A DNA stretch of 64,000 nt from an uncultured SAR86 cluster bacterium (GTDB lineage Bacteria; Pseudomonadota; Gammaproteobacteria; Magnimaribacterales; AG-339-G14). Location of the stretch: assembly GCA_902526045.1 (NCBI GenBank), contig CABZJI010000002.1:1-64000 (forward strand), in the 5' to 3' direction. Positions within the stretch are counted from its first letter, which is position 1; every line of letters starts with the position of its first letter. Position numbers and translations under genes: made by a program. This document shows positions 29,229 to 38,151 of this stretch, in pieces. The notes under the pieces were generated by a model. It ran no database searches, had not been told where the DNA came from, and worked only from the letters and a program-made list of their open reading frames with translations.

Positions 29229-29810
29229 TTATCCGTATTTAACTGAACAACCGTAAGGCCTTGTTTTAGAAACAGATACTGGTTTTTTTGACTTAATATC
29301 ACTTATAACTGTTTTTACAAAATTAGTAGATTCTTTTAAATCTGTAGTCCAGAACTGTGAACCTCCAGCATCATCGATAGCGCCTTGATAGATAATATTT
29401 TTATTTTTATCAGCAATAAAAATATGCGGTGTAGTTTTTGCATTGAATTGTTTACCTAAGTCGCCATTCTCATCAATCATTACATGATCAGGAAAACTTC
29501 CAAACGAAGCAAAAGTATTCATAGCTTCCTTTGGTGGGATATATCCTTGTTTACCATTAGCAGATGAAATCACAGTAATCCACATAATATTTTTACTTTT
29601 GGCAAACTCTTGAGTAGCTTGCATATTATTTGAACCGTAATGTCTTTTGACGTATGGACATTCTAGATTTGCCCATTCAAAAATTATTTCAGATTCTATT
29701 TGAGAAAGTTCAACCTTTTCTCCCTCTGAATTTATAAATTTTATATCCTTAATATTTAAAGCTGTAGCATTAAAAGATAATAGCAAGCATAGAATTAGTA
29801 GTTTTTTCAT
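29229..29810 (-). CDS. Exported thioredoxin-fold redoxin (AhpC/TSA-like)
   Basis: A 193-residue protein with a signal peptide (1-17) and a thioredoxin-like fold. The active-site position reads WANLECPYVKRHY, with a single cysteine in place of C-x-x-C, as in a PRX-like subgroup with the pattern C-P-Y-V-K. A cis-proline is visible in KTTPHIFIADK, and a second cysteine lies near the C-terminus (YGCSVKY). Last gene of a three-gene minus-strand operon behind a DsbD-like electron transporter, overlapping it by four bases, so it may receive electrons from that protein in the periplasm. Confidence 0.78.
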   Translation of the reverse strand: MKKLLILCLLLSFNATALNIKDIKFINSEGEKVELSQIESEIIFEWANLECPYVKRHYGSNNMQATQEFAKSKNIMWITVISSANGKQGYIPPKEAMNTFASFGSFPDHVMIDENGDLGKQFNAKTTPHIFIADKNKNIIYQGAIDDAGGSQFWTTDLKESTNFVKTVISDIKSKKPVSVSKTRPYGCSVKYG

Positions 29811-31810
29811 AAGTTCCTCAAAGCATTTAAAACCATAGTTTCAGTAAGAATTTCTGGAAGAATTATGGCATCAGTTCCGTTACCTTTAAATAATAAATAT
29901 AAAGGAACTCCACTTCTACCATAACTTTCGAGAACAGCCGAAATATTTTCATTTCTTTCTGTCCAATCGTAAATAATATAATCAATTTCATTTGAATCCA
30001 AGTATTCTAAAACCTTAGAAGATTTGAGCACTCTGGCTTCATTCACCTTACAAGTAATACACCAGTCAGCTGTGAAATTTACAAAAGTAGGGTTCTGAAA
30101 TTCAAAATCATTTGTATCATTTATTACTACAACTTTTGAGCTTTCTTCAGAACTTGTGCTTAAGGGAACAAAAAAGGCTAATGAAATGACCGATATAATA
30201 ACTAGTAAAGTTTTTACTTTATTTAGAACCCGAAGCTCTGATTTTTTTAAATTGGATAGCCAGACTATGAAAATTGTGACTAAGGATCCTACTAAAACTA
30301 GAGATAGATCAAACCTGTTCAGCTGAGCTGACAAGATCCAAAACAACCATATTGCCGTCAACCCCATTGGAAAAGCCATGAATTGTTTCAGATTTTCCAT
30401 CCAAGGACCTGGCTTTGGTAAAAAAGAAATTAATCTAGGATTGAAGCTCAGAACTAGATAAGGAAAACAAAAACCCAGAGCTAATGATAAAAAAATTGGA
30501 TAAGTTTGATAACTAGGTTGAAGCAGAGCTAAACCAAGTGCCGAACCCATAAAGGGAGCAGTACAAGGAGTTGCCACTATTACTGCCAAGAAACCTGTAA
30601 AAAAACTACTTGAGTATCCAGAAGAGCTTGAGACAGCATTTCCAGTAAAAGCAACGTTAAGATTCAAAGACGAAATGAAAAAACCAGATAAAAAAATAAA
30701 TAAGAAAATCAACAAGGAGAGAAAAATGGGAGATTGAAGTTGAAATCCCCAACCAACTTGGATTCCAAAATATTTAAATAAAAGAATTACGCTACAGATT
30801 AATAAAAATGTGAGTATAGCTCCAGAAGCAAAGATTAATCCATGAGCCTTAACTTCTTTCGGGGAATCAGATTTTTCAATAAAGTTAAATATTTTTAAAG
30901 ATAAAACAGGGAAGACACACGGCATCAAATTCAAAATAAGCCCTCCAATCAATGCAAACAATAGAGCTGTAAAAAAAGATATTTCATTAATATTACTTTC
31001 TTGAACAAGAGCTTTGCTATCACTTTTTATTTCATAACTAAAGGCACCATCTTGAGTCTTGATACTTAAAACGCCAGATAACAAATTAAGATCATTACCA
31101 TCAGCAGGTTTTGTTATTTCTAAATTATAAGAACCATTAATCTTTGACAGATTTTGCAATTCAGCATAATTTATGAATCCATACTCATAAGGAAAAAAAT
31201 AAGACTCATAGACATTTGCTGGAAAATCAAAAGATAAAGTGAATGTCTGAAGGTTTTTATTAGATATTACTTTAAAGTTTTTAAGATCTATCTTTTGTAC
31301 GGTACGTGTTTTTATTTCTTTTAATTGATCGTTGCTCAGAGAGCTTACATTCTGATAAGGGAACTTAATTTTCCCTGATCCAGATTGTGGTATGCATATC
31401 TCTTTGCAAACTAGCCAATTTGCTTTTAAACCTATCTCGAATTTTTTGGGAATGATTTTTGGAGCTTCAAGAATAAAAGGTAATATCACTCGATCATCAA
31501 AGCCATAAGTCATTAATGGCGGGAAGGGAATTTTGTCTGGACTTGGCCAAATGGGTCCCGTTATTTGAAATCCTTCTGGAAGTTCCCACTCAAACGTAGC
31601 AGGATCGCCTGAGTCTCCTGGATTGATCCAATAGGTATGCCAACCTTTATCCATGATAACTTCTATAGTTAATATGTTTTCTGAATTAGCATTTATTTCA
31701 TTACTCTCAGGATAGAAGTTTAGTTTTGAGTGACTGTCATTAATGGATACTGTTGCCTGAGTAAGCAAACTGAAAAAAAGAGAAATTAAAATGAAAAATT
31801 TAAACTTCAC
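29807..31810 (-). CDS. DsbD/ScsB-like transmembrane thiol:disulfide interchange protein
   Basis: Moves electrons from cytoplasmic thioredoxin to periplasmic thiol proteins. Three parts are visible in 667 residues: a signal peptide and N-terminal periplasmic domain with the ScsB-type text DKGWHTYWINPGDSGDPA; a membrane domain of about eight helices with the cysteine-proline motifs LMPCVFPVLSLK and VATPCTAPFMG; and a C-terminal thioredoxin domain with WCITCKVNE. The N-terminal domain is closer to ScsB than to E. coli DsbD. It overlaps algH upstream and the redoxin gene downstream by four bases each. It could also supply CcmG. Confidence 0.9.
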   Translation of the reverse strand: MKFKFFILISLFFSLLTQATVSINDSHSKLNFYPESNEINANSENILTIEVIMDKGWHTYWINPGDSGDPATFEWELPEGFQITGPIWPSPDKIPFPPLMTYGFDDRVILPFILEAPKIIPKKFEIGLKANWLVCKEICIPQSGSGKIKFPYQNVSSLSNDQLKEIKTRTVQKIDLKNFKVISNKNLQTFTLSFDFPANVYESYFFPYEYGFINYAELQNLSKINGSYNLEITKPADGNDLNLLSGVLSIKTQDGAFSYEIKSDSKALVQESNINEISFFTALLFALIGGLILNLMPCVFPVLSLKIFNFIEKSDSPKEVKAHGLIFASGAILTFLLICSVILLFKYFGIQVGWGFQLQSPIFLSLLIFLFIFLSGFFISSLNLNVAFTGNAVSSSSGYSSSFFTGFLAVIVATPCTAPFMGSALGLALLQPSYQTYPIFLSLALGFCFPYLVLSFNPRLISFLPKPGPWMENLKQFMAFPMGLTAIWLFWILSAQLNRFDLSLVLVGSLVTIFIVWLSNLKKSELRVLNKVKTLLVIISVISLAFFVPLSTSSEESSKVVVINDTNDFEFQNPTFVNFTADWCITCKVNEARVLKSSKVLEYLDSNEIDYIIYDWTERNENISAVLESYGRSGVPLYLLFKGNGTDAIILPEILTETMVLNALRNL

Positions 31811-32358
31811 GAACTACCTTGAGTTTGGTTAATTATTCTAGGATCAAAACCACTAACTTCAGATAATTTATTAATTTTTAAATTATTTGGTGTATCAAAA
31901 AGAATTTCATCATTTGCATTAGTTATTTCCCATGAATTATGTGCTATTTCATTTTCCAATTGATTAGGACCCCATCCGGTATATCCAAATGAGAAAATAA
32001 ATTTATCTGGAGACTTACCTTTGAGGATATTTTCTATTACCTGTTTATTTGATGAAAAACCTATCTCATTAGTAACCCAAACATCAGGTTCATTAACTTT
32101 ATCTATTGTGTGAAGAACAAAAATAGAAGTAGACTCTACTGGTCCTCCTAAAGCTATTTTTTGATTAAGATGTTTTTGTTCTTTGACGTCAATAAAATTA
32201 TCAACCATTTGAACATCTATTGACCTATTAACGATTAGACCAATGGATCCTTCCTTATTATTTTCACATACATATATCAATGAATCGGCAAAATAGTCTT
32301 TTTCTTCATATTCCGAGGGAGAATAATAAAGGAATTTATTTCTCAAAGAATCAGTCAT
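31807..32358 (-). CDS. algH: AlgH / UPF0301 (DUF179, YqgE) family protein
   Basis: A 183-residue cytoplasmic protein. The UPF0301 text is recognisable: GSIGLIVNRSIDVQM, LGGPVESTSIFVLH, and SFGYTGWGPNQLENEIAHNSW, followed by a short acidic C-terminal part. The name AlgH comes from an alginate-regulation phenotype in Pseudomonas; the biochemical function of the family is unsettled. First gene of a minus-strand operon with the DsbD-like protein and the redoxin. The family usually neighbours ruvX (yqgF); here it does not. Confidence 0.85.
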   Translation of the reverse strand: MTDSLRNKFLYYSPSEYEEKDYFADSLIYVCENNKEGSIGLIVNRSIDVQMVDNFIDVKEQKHLNQKIALGGPVESTSIFVLHTIDKVNEPDVWVTNEIGFSSNKQVIENILKGKSPDKFIFSFGYTGWGPNQLENEIAHNSWEITNANDEILFDTPNNLKINKLSEVSGFDPRIINQTQGSS

Positions 32359-32386
32359 TTATTTAGAATTATATTATTTATTTATA

Positions 32387-33451
32387 ATGGGGGCTGGATT
32401 GTTAAAAACAATTAATTACATGGATAGTTATAATTTTATTTCTAAGTCTCTTAGGCAAGAGCACCACAAAAAAATATCTGGATTAAGATATGAAGACGAT
32501 GAAAAGTTTGAGTTGCAGTCAGATATTAGAAATCTCTTAAAAAAGAATGATGCCTCATTAATAGCTCATTATTACACAGATCCAGCCATACAAGATTTAG
32601 CTTTAGATACCGATGGATGCGTTGCCGATTCTTTAGATATGGCTAAGTTTGGTGCCAAAATAGAATCAAATACATTAGTAGTTTGTGGAGTAAAATTTAT
32701 GGGAGAGACAGCGAAAATTTTATCGCCAAATAAAACTGTTCTAATGCCTACTCTAAAAGCAACTTGCTCACTTGATCTAGGCTGTAAAGCAGAGGATTTG
32801 CAACTACTTAAGCACCACCATCCGGATAGAGAATTAATTGTTTATGCCAATACTTCTGCGGAAGTTAAATCTATAGCGGATTGGGTTGTTACTTCAAGCA
32901 TAGCTTTGGATGTTGTTGATAGGCTAATGTCGGAGGGTAAAAAATTTATATGGGCTCCGGATAAGCATTTAGGAAATTATATACAAAAAGAAACCGGTGC
33001 AGACATGATCATGTGGGATGGTTCATGTGTCGTTCATGAGGAATTTAAACTTGAGGGCATTATGAACCTTAAGTATTTACACTCTGATGCGTTGATTCTG
33101 GCCCATCCTGAGTGTCCAGATAAAGTTTTGAATATTTCAGATTTTGTAGGATCTACTTCAGGAATTTTAAATTATGCAAAAAACTCAAAGAACCGAAAAT
33201 TTATTGTTGCAACTGATGCAGGGATTTTTCATCAATTAACATTACAAAATCCAAACAAAGAATTTTTTCAAGCTCCTTCATCTGGGAAAGGAGCTACTTG
33301 TATTTCATGTGCATATTGTCCTTGGATGGGCATGAATGATTTGCTTAAGTTAAAAGATGTCTTGGTTAATAAAAATAACGAAATATCAGTAGAGAAAAAT
33401 ATTTTAAATAAAGCTCAAAAATCAGTTAAAAGGATGATTGACTTTGTTTGA
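32387..33451 (+). CDS. nadA: Quinolinate synthase NadA
   Basis: Condenses iminoaspartate with dihydroxyacetone phosphate to quinolinate in NAD synthesis, using a 4Fe-4S cluster. Family text includes LIAHYYTDPAIQDLA, CGVKFMGETAKIL, PDKHLGNYI and the C-terminal CISCAYCPWM. Probable cluster ligands are Cys127 (TCSLDLGC), Cys214 (DGSCVVHEEF) and one cysteine of the CxxCxxC set at 305-311. The listed ATG gives 354 residues; a second ATG twelve codons in (32420) is also possible. The 3' end overlaps nadC by 14 bases, so the pair forms a de novo NAD operon. nadB is not in the window. Confidence 0.95.
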   Translation: MGAGLLKTINYMDSYNFISKSLRQEHHKKISGLRYEDDEKFELQSDIRNLLKKNDASLIAHYYTDPAIQDLALDTDGCVADSLDMAKFGAKIESNTLVVCGVKFMGETAKILSPNKTVLMPTLKATCSLDLGCKAEDLQLLKHHHPDRELIVYANTSAEVKSIADWVVTSSIALDVVDRLMSEGKKFIWAPDKHLGNYIQKETGADMIMWDGSCVVHEEFKLEGIMNLKYLHSDALILAHPECPDKVLNISDFVGSTSGILNYAKNSKNRKFIVATDAGIFHQLTLQNPNKEFFQAPSSGKGATCISCAYCPWMGMNDLLKLKDVLVNKNNEISVEKNILNKAQKSVKRMIDFV

Positions 33452-34271
33452 TCACATACAGATTTATCAAAGCGATGTCCAACTTGCTCTTTCAGAAGAT
33501 TTAGGAGATAAGGATCTTTCTGATGGAATTATTAAAGATCAAACAGTGACAGCTTTCTTGAAAGCAAAAGATGATGGTCTTTTTTGTGGCCAAGACTGGT
33601 TTGAAGAATCCTTCAAGCAAATAGATAAAAATATAGAAATTAACTGGAAATTCAAAGATGGTGATTTTTTTAAGAATGAAGACGAAATTGTTGAAATTAA
33701 AGGTAATGTAAATTCTATTCTTAAATCAGAAAGAACTGCAATCAATTTTGTTCAATTTTTATCTGGAATTTCTACCAACACTCAAAAGAAAGTTAGTCTT
33801 TTACAAAATAAAAAAATTGAATTATTGGATACAAGAAAAACAATACCCGGTCTTCGATATGCTCAAAAATATGCAACAAAAATAGGAGGAGCTCGCAATC
33901 ACAGATTTGGTTTATATGATGCAGTAATGATCAAAGAAAATCACATTTCCATGTTTGATAGCCTGGATGAATTAGCATTGGATGACATTGATAGAGGCAA
34001 ATTTTTGGAAATCGAGGTTGATTCTCTGAATAAGATCGAGCTTGCTTTAAATCATTCTCCAGATGTTATTATGTTTGATAACTTTTCGATTGATGACATA
34101 AAAAAGGGTATAGATATAGTTGGGAATAAATCAAAGATAGAGGTATCAGGTATTTTGAATATGCAACAGTTCAAAGAGGTTTCTAAATTAAACATTCACT
34201 ATATTTCTCTTGGAGAACTTACTAAAAATATCAAATCAATTGACTTTTCTTTGCTGCTTAAATACCTATGA
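33438..34271 (+). CDS. nadC: Nicotinate-nucleotide pyrophosphorylase NadC
   Basis: Converts quinolinate and phosphoribosyl pyrophosphate to nicotinate mononucleotide. Active-site text is clear: RTAINFVQFLSGIST, LDTRKTIPGLRYAQKYA, GGARNHRFGLYDAVMIKENH and EVSGILNMQQ. The length of 277 residues is normal. The start is a TTG inside the end of nadA; a second TTG two codons later is equally possible, and no ATG lies between the overlap and the conserved N-terminus. The stop overlaps the next gene by four bases. Confidence 0.95.
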   Translation: MTLFDHIQIYQSDVQLALSEDLGDKDLSDGIIKDQTVTAFLKAKDDGLFCGQDWFEESFKQIDKNIEINWKFKDGDFFKNEDEIVEIKGNVNSILKSERTAINFVQFLSGISTNTQKKVSLLQNKKIELLDTRKTIPGLRYAQKYATKIGGARNHRFGLYDAVMIKENHISMFDSLDELALDDIDRGKFLEIEVDSLNKIELALNHSPDVIMFDNFSIDDIKKGIDIVGNKSKIEVSGILNMQQFKEVSKLNIHYISLGELTKNIKSIDFSLLLKYL

Positions 34272-34915
34272 GAAAGTATGTAATTATCTTCTTTTTTATT
34301 TTTGGTCATTCCTGTTCATACAAAAGTAATCCAGATATTGATGCCACTCATTACAAATACTCATGGTGTAATTTAAATGAAGAAATGGATACTTTGGATT
34401 TATTTAGATTTATAAAAGATTTTGAATTAATCTTCGAGCAAAGAAAAAATGAGCAAAAAATTACCATAAATTATCTTAAGCCAGAATTTGATGTCGTAAG
34501 CTACGATTTTTTAATTGAATCAACTATTGAGGTTAGCAACATACTTGAAATTGATTTCAATTTACATGACCTTTTTATTTTTGAAGGATCCAACACCTTC
34601 GATTGTTTTGATTATCTTGAATACGGTTCTGAGAAAAAAAGGGATTTCATCAATCTAGATAATCCCTTCTTTACATATTTTATTTTCTGTAAAAATCCTA
34701 CAATACCTTCAATTAGAAATGATATAAGTTTACTTAAACCTAAAATTGTCTCTGAAGAATACGACTTTTTGGTTAAAACAGAATTAAAAGATAGTCATTC
34801 TTATGAATCCATCGATGCAAAATTTGAACTAAATTCAACCTGTAATTTATTTGAACTGGATAATTTTAAAGAATACTATTCATATGAAACATTTAATCTT
34901 TTTAATAATTGGTAA
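34268..34915 (+). CDS. Secreted protein of unknown function, probable lipoprotein
   Basis: I do not recognise a family. The 215-residue product has a short hydrophobic leader ending in FGHSC, a possible but poor lipobox (Cys16), and a soluble body rich in aspartate, phenylalanine and tyrosine, with five further cysteines that could form disulfides. Its ATG lies in the stop codon of nadC (ATGA), so it is translated with the NAD genes, and the serine hydrolase gene begins five bases after it. No catalytic motif is visible. It may be lineage-specific. Confidence 0.6.
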   Translation: MRKYVIIFFFIFGHSCSYKSNPDIDATHYKYSWCNLNEEMDTLDLFRFIKDFELIFEQRKNEQKITINYLKPEFDVVSYDFLIESTIEVSNILEIDFNLHDLFIFEGSNTFDCFDYLEYGSEKKRDFINLDNPFFTYFIFCKNPTIPSIRNDISLLKPKIVSEEYDFLVKTELKDSHSYESIDAKFELNSTCNLFELDNFKEYYSYETFNLFNNW

Positions 34916-34919
34916 CCAC

Positions 34920-36239
34920 ATGAAATTTCACCGCATAAACTTTTTACTTTTGCTCTTCCTATCTATTAATTTTTTATCTGCCTCTAGTTTTAGCGATGAA
35001 AGATTACAAAGGATTACGACCATGTTGGATGATCTTGTGGAGGATAAACAATATCCAGGCTTTGTGACTATCATTACCAAAGATGGTAAACCAATTTTAA
35101 AAGTCGTTAATGGATATAAAGACATCGATAATAATATTCCTATGACCGAGGATGCATTATTTAGAATTTATTCGATGTCTAAGCCAATCACAGGAGTAGC
35201 TTTAATGATTCTCGTCGATAGGGGCCTAATTGAATTAAGCGATCCTATTTCTAAGTTCATTCCTGAATTCAAAAATACAAAGGTTGTTAATGAGGCTGGC
35301 GATTTCTTTGATCTTGATAGATCAGTCACAGTCTTAGATGCAGCAACACATACCTCCGGGCTTATTTATGCATGGCTTCCTACTGAAACTATAGCTAATG
35401 ATATTTATGAAGAAAAAAATTTGCATCCATATTATTATCTAGATCTCGAAGTAACTGCCGATCAAACAGATTTTTCAATTCCTGCAGAAAAACCATTTTC
35501 AAATATTTGTGAATTTTCTCAAGAGCTAGCTTCTGCTCCATTAGTCCACCAACCTGGTGAAAAATGGACCTATGGTGTTGGTATGGATTTATTAGGGTGC
35601 ATTATAGAAAAAGTATCGGGCATGACCTTTGGAAACTTTATGAAAGAGAACATATTTGAGCCTTTAGATATGAAAGATACTGCTTTTGCTGTGCCTGAAT
35701 CAGAAATAAATAGGTTTACTAGTATGTACACTCACAAGGGAGCTAGCGTTGGTGATATTCAAAGAGAATTTAATGATGAAATTTTTCCTAACGACTTGAT
35801 TCTCATGGATTCTTACGAAGATAGTCCTTATTTGAAAATGAATAAAGTTGAAGATGGAGGCTCAGGTCTGATTTCAACTGCTGAAGATTATTTAAAATTT
35901 GGTCAAATGTTAAATGATAGGGGAACTTATGAAGGAAAGACCATTCTAAGTGAAAATGCTTTCGCAATGTTGTCTGGTAGTTATATGGAAGATTTCGGTT
36001 TGTTAGGTATTGTTAGTCTTGGAGTCGGACAAGCCATCTGTATGGCAAAGATAACTAATCCTGCGTTTAGTCAATATTATCAATCAGAGGGGAGTTTATT
36101 TTGGGGAGGAGCTGCATCTACAATTTTTTGGGCTGACCCTGTTGATGATCTAGTTTTAGTTCACATGACGCAAGTTCTTGGACATCCTGTCGATCTAAGA
36201 GCAGAGCTTGACAGACTTACATACTCTTCTAGAAATTGA
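34920..36239 (+). CDS. Exported serine hydrolase, beta-lactamase family (class C-like/esterase)
   Basis: A 439-residue protein from ATG 34920, with a signal peptide (KFHRINFLLLLFLSINFLSA). The penicillin-binding fold is shown by the nucleophile motif S-M-S-K in FRIYSMSKPITG, the second motif tyrosine in WTYGVGMDLLG, the domain text LSDPISKFIPEF and a C-terminal GGAASTIFWADP strand. Relatives include EstB-type esterases and D-aminopeptidases, so the substrate may be an ester or a peptidoglycan fragment rather than a beta-lactam. The open frame extends upstream, but the ATG before the signal peptide is the credible start. It overlaps recX by four bases. Confidence 0.85.
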   Translation: MKFHRINFLLLLFLSINFLSASSFSDERLQRITTMLDDLVEDKQYPGFVTIITKDGKPILKVVNGYKDIDNNIPMTEDALFRIYSMSKPITGVALMILVDRGLIELSDPISKFIPEFKNTKVVNEAGDFFDLDRSVTVLDAATHTSGLIYAWLPTETIANDIYEEKNLHPYYYLDLEVTADQTDFSIPAEKPFSNICEFSQELASAPLVHQPGEKWTYGVGMDLLGCIIEKVSGMTFGNFMKENIFEPLDMKDTAFAVPESEINRFTSMYTHKGASVGDIQREFNDEIFPNDLILMDSYEDSPYLKMNKVEDGGSGLISTAEDYLKFGQMLNDRGTYEGKTILSENAFAMLSGSYMEDFGLLGIVSLGVGQAICMAKITNPAFSQYYQSEGSLFWGGAASTIFWADPVDDLVLVHMTQVLGHPVDLRAELDRLTYSSRN

Positions 36240-36694
36240 GTAATATTGAAGACAGCTTAATTAGAAAAAAATTAATGGATTTTTTGTCTCGAAGAGAGCA
36301 TTCAAAAAAAGAACTTTTTAATAAGCTCTTTAAAAGAGTTGATAATTTGGAACTACTAAATCAAGAAATTAATAAATTAGCTAACGAAGGACTTCAGTCA
36401 GATGAAAGATTCTCAGAAGCATATATAAGAAGTAAAACACAGGCGGGTTATGGGCCCGTTAAAATTAAAATGGAGCTTGCTCAGAAAGGAATTTCAAATA
36501 ATTTTTTAGAAAAAAAATTTGCAGAGTTAAAAATAAACTGGGAAGAGGAAATAAACGAATTGCTGCAAAGAAAATTTCCTAAAACAAAATATAATTTTGA
36601 AGAGGAAACAATAAAAGCAAAGGCTATAAATTTTTTACAAAGAAGAGGCTATGATTTTGATCTTTGTTATAAACAAGTGAAAAGTTATTCATGA
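36236..36694 (+). CDS. recX: Recombination regulator RecX
   Basis: Modulates RecA filaments. The 152-residue helical protein has the RecX repeats: LMDFLSRREHSKKELFNKL, then DERFSEAYIRSKTQAGYGPVKIKMEL split near residue 60-80, and the third repeat KAINFLQRRGYDFDLCYKQ. The start is TTG within the stop of the preceding gene, and the end overlaps dnaX by four bases. RecX is usually beside recA; here it is next to dnaX-recR, and recA is not in the window. Confidence 0.9.
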   Translation: MSNIEDSLIRKKLMDFLSRREHSKKELFNKLFKRVDNLELLNQEINKLANEGLQSDERFSEAYIRSKTQAGYGPVKIKMELAQKGISNNFLEKKFAELKINWEEEINELLQRKFPKTKYNFEEETIKAKAINFLQRRGYDFDLCYKQVKSYS

Positions 36695-38151
36695 CCTATC
36701 AAGTTCTTGCTAGGAAATGGCGTCCAAATACTTTTGACGAAGTAGTAGGCCAAGATTACGTAGTGAAGGCCTTGAAAGGAGCATTGGATTTAGAAAAACT
36801 TCCTCATGCTTTTATATTTTCAGGGACAAGAGGGACTGGTAAAACAACTCTTGCCAGAATTTTGGCTAAAGCTATAAACTGTACCAGCTCAAAAAAGAAT
36901 TCCGAACCTTGTGGAAAATGTGATTCATGTTTATCCATCAAAAATGGTAGTACGATAGATTTTCAAGAGGTTGATGCCGCTTCTCGAAGAGGGGTAGAAG
37001 AAACCAAGGAACTGCTGGATTCTGTTCCATATTTACCAACATCCTCTCAATATAAAATTTATTTGCTTGATGAAGTACATATGCTATCAAAAGAAAGCTT
37101 TAATTCACTTTTAAAAACATTGGAGGAGCCCCCAGAACATGTAATTTTTTTATTCGCTACTACAGAAATAGATAAAGTTCCACCCACGGTCCTTTCAAGA
37201 TGCGTTCAATTTAATCTTTCTGCCATGAAAGCAGAAATCATAAGTGATCAACTGAAATTAATATTTGATAATGAGAAAATAAAATATGACGAAGGTTCAC
37301 TTACAAAACTTTCTAATCTTGCTAGAGGCAGCATGAGAGATGCCTTAACCCTTTCTGAGAAAGTCATTTCATTTTCAGAGGGAAAAATTACAGAAAAAAA
37401 AGTTGAAGAATTAATGGGACTTCCTTCAACTGAGCTTATTCAATCTCTACTAAAATCAGTAATAGAAAGAGATTCAAATATGCTTGTACAAAATATTCAG
37501 GAGGTAAAATCAAATTTTTATGATCCTGAACAGATATTGATTGATCTTTTATCTCTTATGCAAGAAATTGCTTTATCTCAATTTAACGACAAAATCGATC
37601 AATCTGATTTTTTTATTCAACCCCAACACCTGCAACTGATTTACGATCTAGGAATCTCAAATTTAGAATATTTTAAATTATCACCTAAACCAGAAAGTTT
37701 ACTCACGATGACTATGCTGAAAATGATTGCTTTCCTTCCAGAAAGTTCAAAAAAAAAACCTTTAAATTCTAACAAAAATAAGATTGATTTTAATTGGCCT
37801 GAAGATTTTTCAAACCTTGATTTGACAAAATTAACTGCTCAACTATTGTCACATGCATCAATGATTGAGCTTCAAGATTCAGAAATACACTTTGGCATCA
37901 ATCAAGAAAGGTTGAATGTAATTACAGAAAGTCAGACTAATGAAGTCGAGGAAGCTTTATCTGCTTTGCTAAAAAGAAAAATGAAAGTAACTTTCAAAAT
38001 CTCTGATTTAACAGATAATCCATTTGAATTTGAAAGAATTAAGTCACAACAGGAATCAAAGCAAGCAGAAGATGATCTTAAAGAAGACTCTTCATTGAGT
38101 GAAATGCTTGAAAAGTTTGATGGCAAAATTAAAAAAGTTTCAAAAATTTAG
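36691..38151 (+). CDS. dnaX: DNA polymerase III subunit tau/gamma DnaX
   Basis: Clamp-loader ATPase. Residues 1-80 read as in the family, with Walker A GTRGTGKTT (45-53), zinc cysteines in INCTSSKKNSEPCGKCDSC, then LLDEVHMLS (Walker B) and the arginine-finger segment VLSRCVQF. Domain III ends at MTMLKMIAFLPES (about 352). A short tau part (357-486) follows, with EALSALLKRKMKVTFKI near the end. Total 486 residues, against 643 in E. coli, mainly because domain IV is almost missing. A run of ten A at 37749-37758 lies exactly at the domain III/tau border; slippage by one base in either direction ends the protein at residue 357 or 360, a gamma-like form. Confidence 0.95.
   Translation: MTYQVLARKWRPNTFDEVVGQDYVVKALKGALDLEKLPHAFIFSGTRGTGKTTLARILAKAINCTSSKKNSEPCGKCDSCLSIKNGSTIDFQEVDAASRRGVEETKELLDSVPYLPTSSQYKIYLLDEVHMLSKESFNSLLKTLEEPPEHVIFLFATTEIDKVPPTVLSRCVQFNLSAMKAEIISDQLKLIFDNEKIKYDEGSLTKLSNLARGSMRDALTLSEKVISFSEGKITEKKVEELMGLPSTELIQSLLKSVIERDSNMLVQNIQEVKSNFYDPEQILIDLLSLMQEIALSQFNDKIDQSDFFIQPQHLQLIYDLGISNLEYFKLSPKPESLLTMTMLKMIAFLPESSKKKPLNSNKNKIDFNWPEDFSNLDLTKLTAQLLSHASMIELQDSEIHFGINQERLNVITESQTNEVEEALSALLKRKMKVTFKISDLTDNPFEFERIKSQQESKQAEDDLKEDSSLSEMLEKFDGKIKKVSKI
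37749..37758 (+). other. Ten-A homopolymer, candidate slippage site in dnaX
   Basis: The ten A encode the end of Ser353 and Lys354-356. Loss of one A gives ...K-N-L-stop after residue 357; gain of one A gives ...K-K-T-F-K-F-stop after residue 360. Both products would consist of domains I-III only. In Thermus a nine-A tract in dnaX produces gamma by transcriptional slippage; use of this tract is inferred by analogy. Confidence 0.5.
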
